Assembly: GCA_002345425.1 (NCBI GenBank)
Contig: DDWA01000045.1
Span: forward strand, 539 to 7,380
Source: Caryophanales bacterium UBA2298
GTDB taxonomy: Bacteria > Bacillota_I > Bacilli_A > Izemoplasmatales > Hujiaoplasmataceae
Length of the DNA stretch: 6,842 nucleotides
Direction: 5' to 3'
This document shows, piece after piece, positions 6,743 to 6,842 of this stretch. Within the stretch, counting starts at the first letter, position 1. Each line of letters opens with the position of its first letter. Under the pieces are notes generated by a model, which saw only the letters and a program-made list of their open reading frames with translations, had not been told where the DNA came from and searched no databases. Both the position numbers and the translations under genes were made by a program.

Positions 6743-6770
6743 AAGCGAGATTGTTATAAAAATCTCGCTT
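6743..6770 (+). terminator. Terminator hairpin after the HD-GYP gene
   Basis: AAGCGAGATT (6743-6752) and AATCTCGCTT (6761-6770) form a perfect 10-bp stem around an 8-nt loop, 28 nt after the stop codon. The following bases TAATATT hold only a short T-run, so termination may be moderate. The preceding A-rich side would give a weak T-run on the opposite strand too, so it could serve a converging gene beyond the window. Positions 6771-6842 show no gene or RNA. Confidence 0.75.
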
Positions 6771-6842
6771 TAATATTAATCTTCCAGTAGAACAAAAGAT
6801 AGAGTTAGATTTACAAATTGAAAAAAATTTAATTAAATTTCG

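Overview
The window is low-GC DNA from a bacterium using the standard stop codons. TGA ends the response-regulator gene in a TGATG-type overlap, so this is not a UGA=Trp Mycoplasma. Strong AGGAGG-type ribosome binding sites, A/T-rich codon use and the protein families point to a Gram-positive-type organism: Bacillota or a deep Mollicutes-related lineage such as Acholeplasma- or Izemoplasma-like bacteria. I cannot fix the genus from the sequence. All genes lie on the + strand.

Positions 1-148 are a regulatory region holding an A/T-rich perfect hairpin and a pair of 11-bp-spaced GTTCATAT direct repeats in front of a weak -10. Positions 149-4172 form a compact three-gene operon: a fused ATPase/permease ABC transporter of MacB/FtsX type, an OmpR-family response regulator and a histidine kinase with almost no extracellular loop. 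The genes are 20 nt apart, then overlap by 4 nt, and a clear intrinsic terminator follows at 4180-4208. The likely picture is a self-regulated envelope-stress or peptide-response module. The transporter's large outer domain may meet the substrate, the kinase relays the signal, and the regulator probably acts on the direct repeats at the operon's own promoter.

Positions 4209-5012 hold the wreck of a group IIC intron inserted exactly at the end of that terminator's T-run. The GTGTG 5' end and about 35 nt of domain I are present. They are joined abruptly to the second half of the reverse transcriptase/maturase gene (YADD onward), which also carries an in-frame TAG. Domains V and VI follow, with a bulged branch-point A. 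Joining the two flanks restores an uninterrupted T-rich tract, which supports the proposed boundaries.

Positions 5013-5178 are a short intergenic region with an extended -10 promoter. Positions 5179-6714 encode a membrane-bound CHASE4/HD-GYP protein, a predicted cyclic-di-GMP phosphodiesterase controlled by an outside signal, followed by a terminator-like hairpin at 6743-6770. The last 70 nt show no gene.
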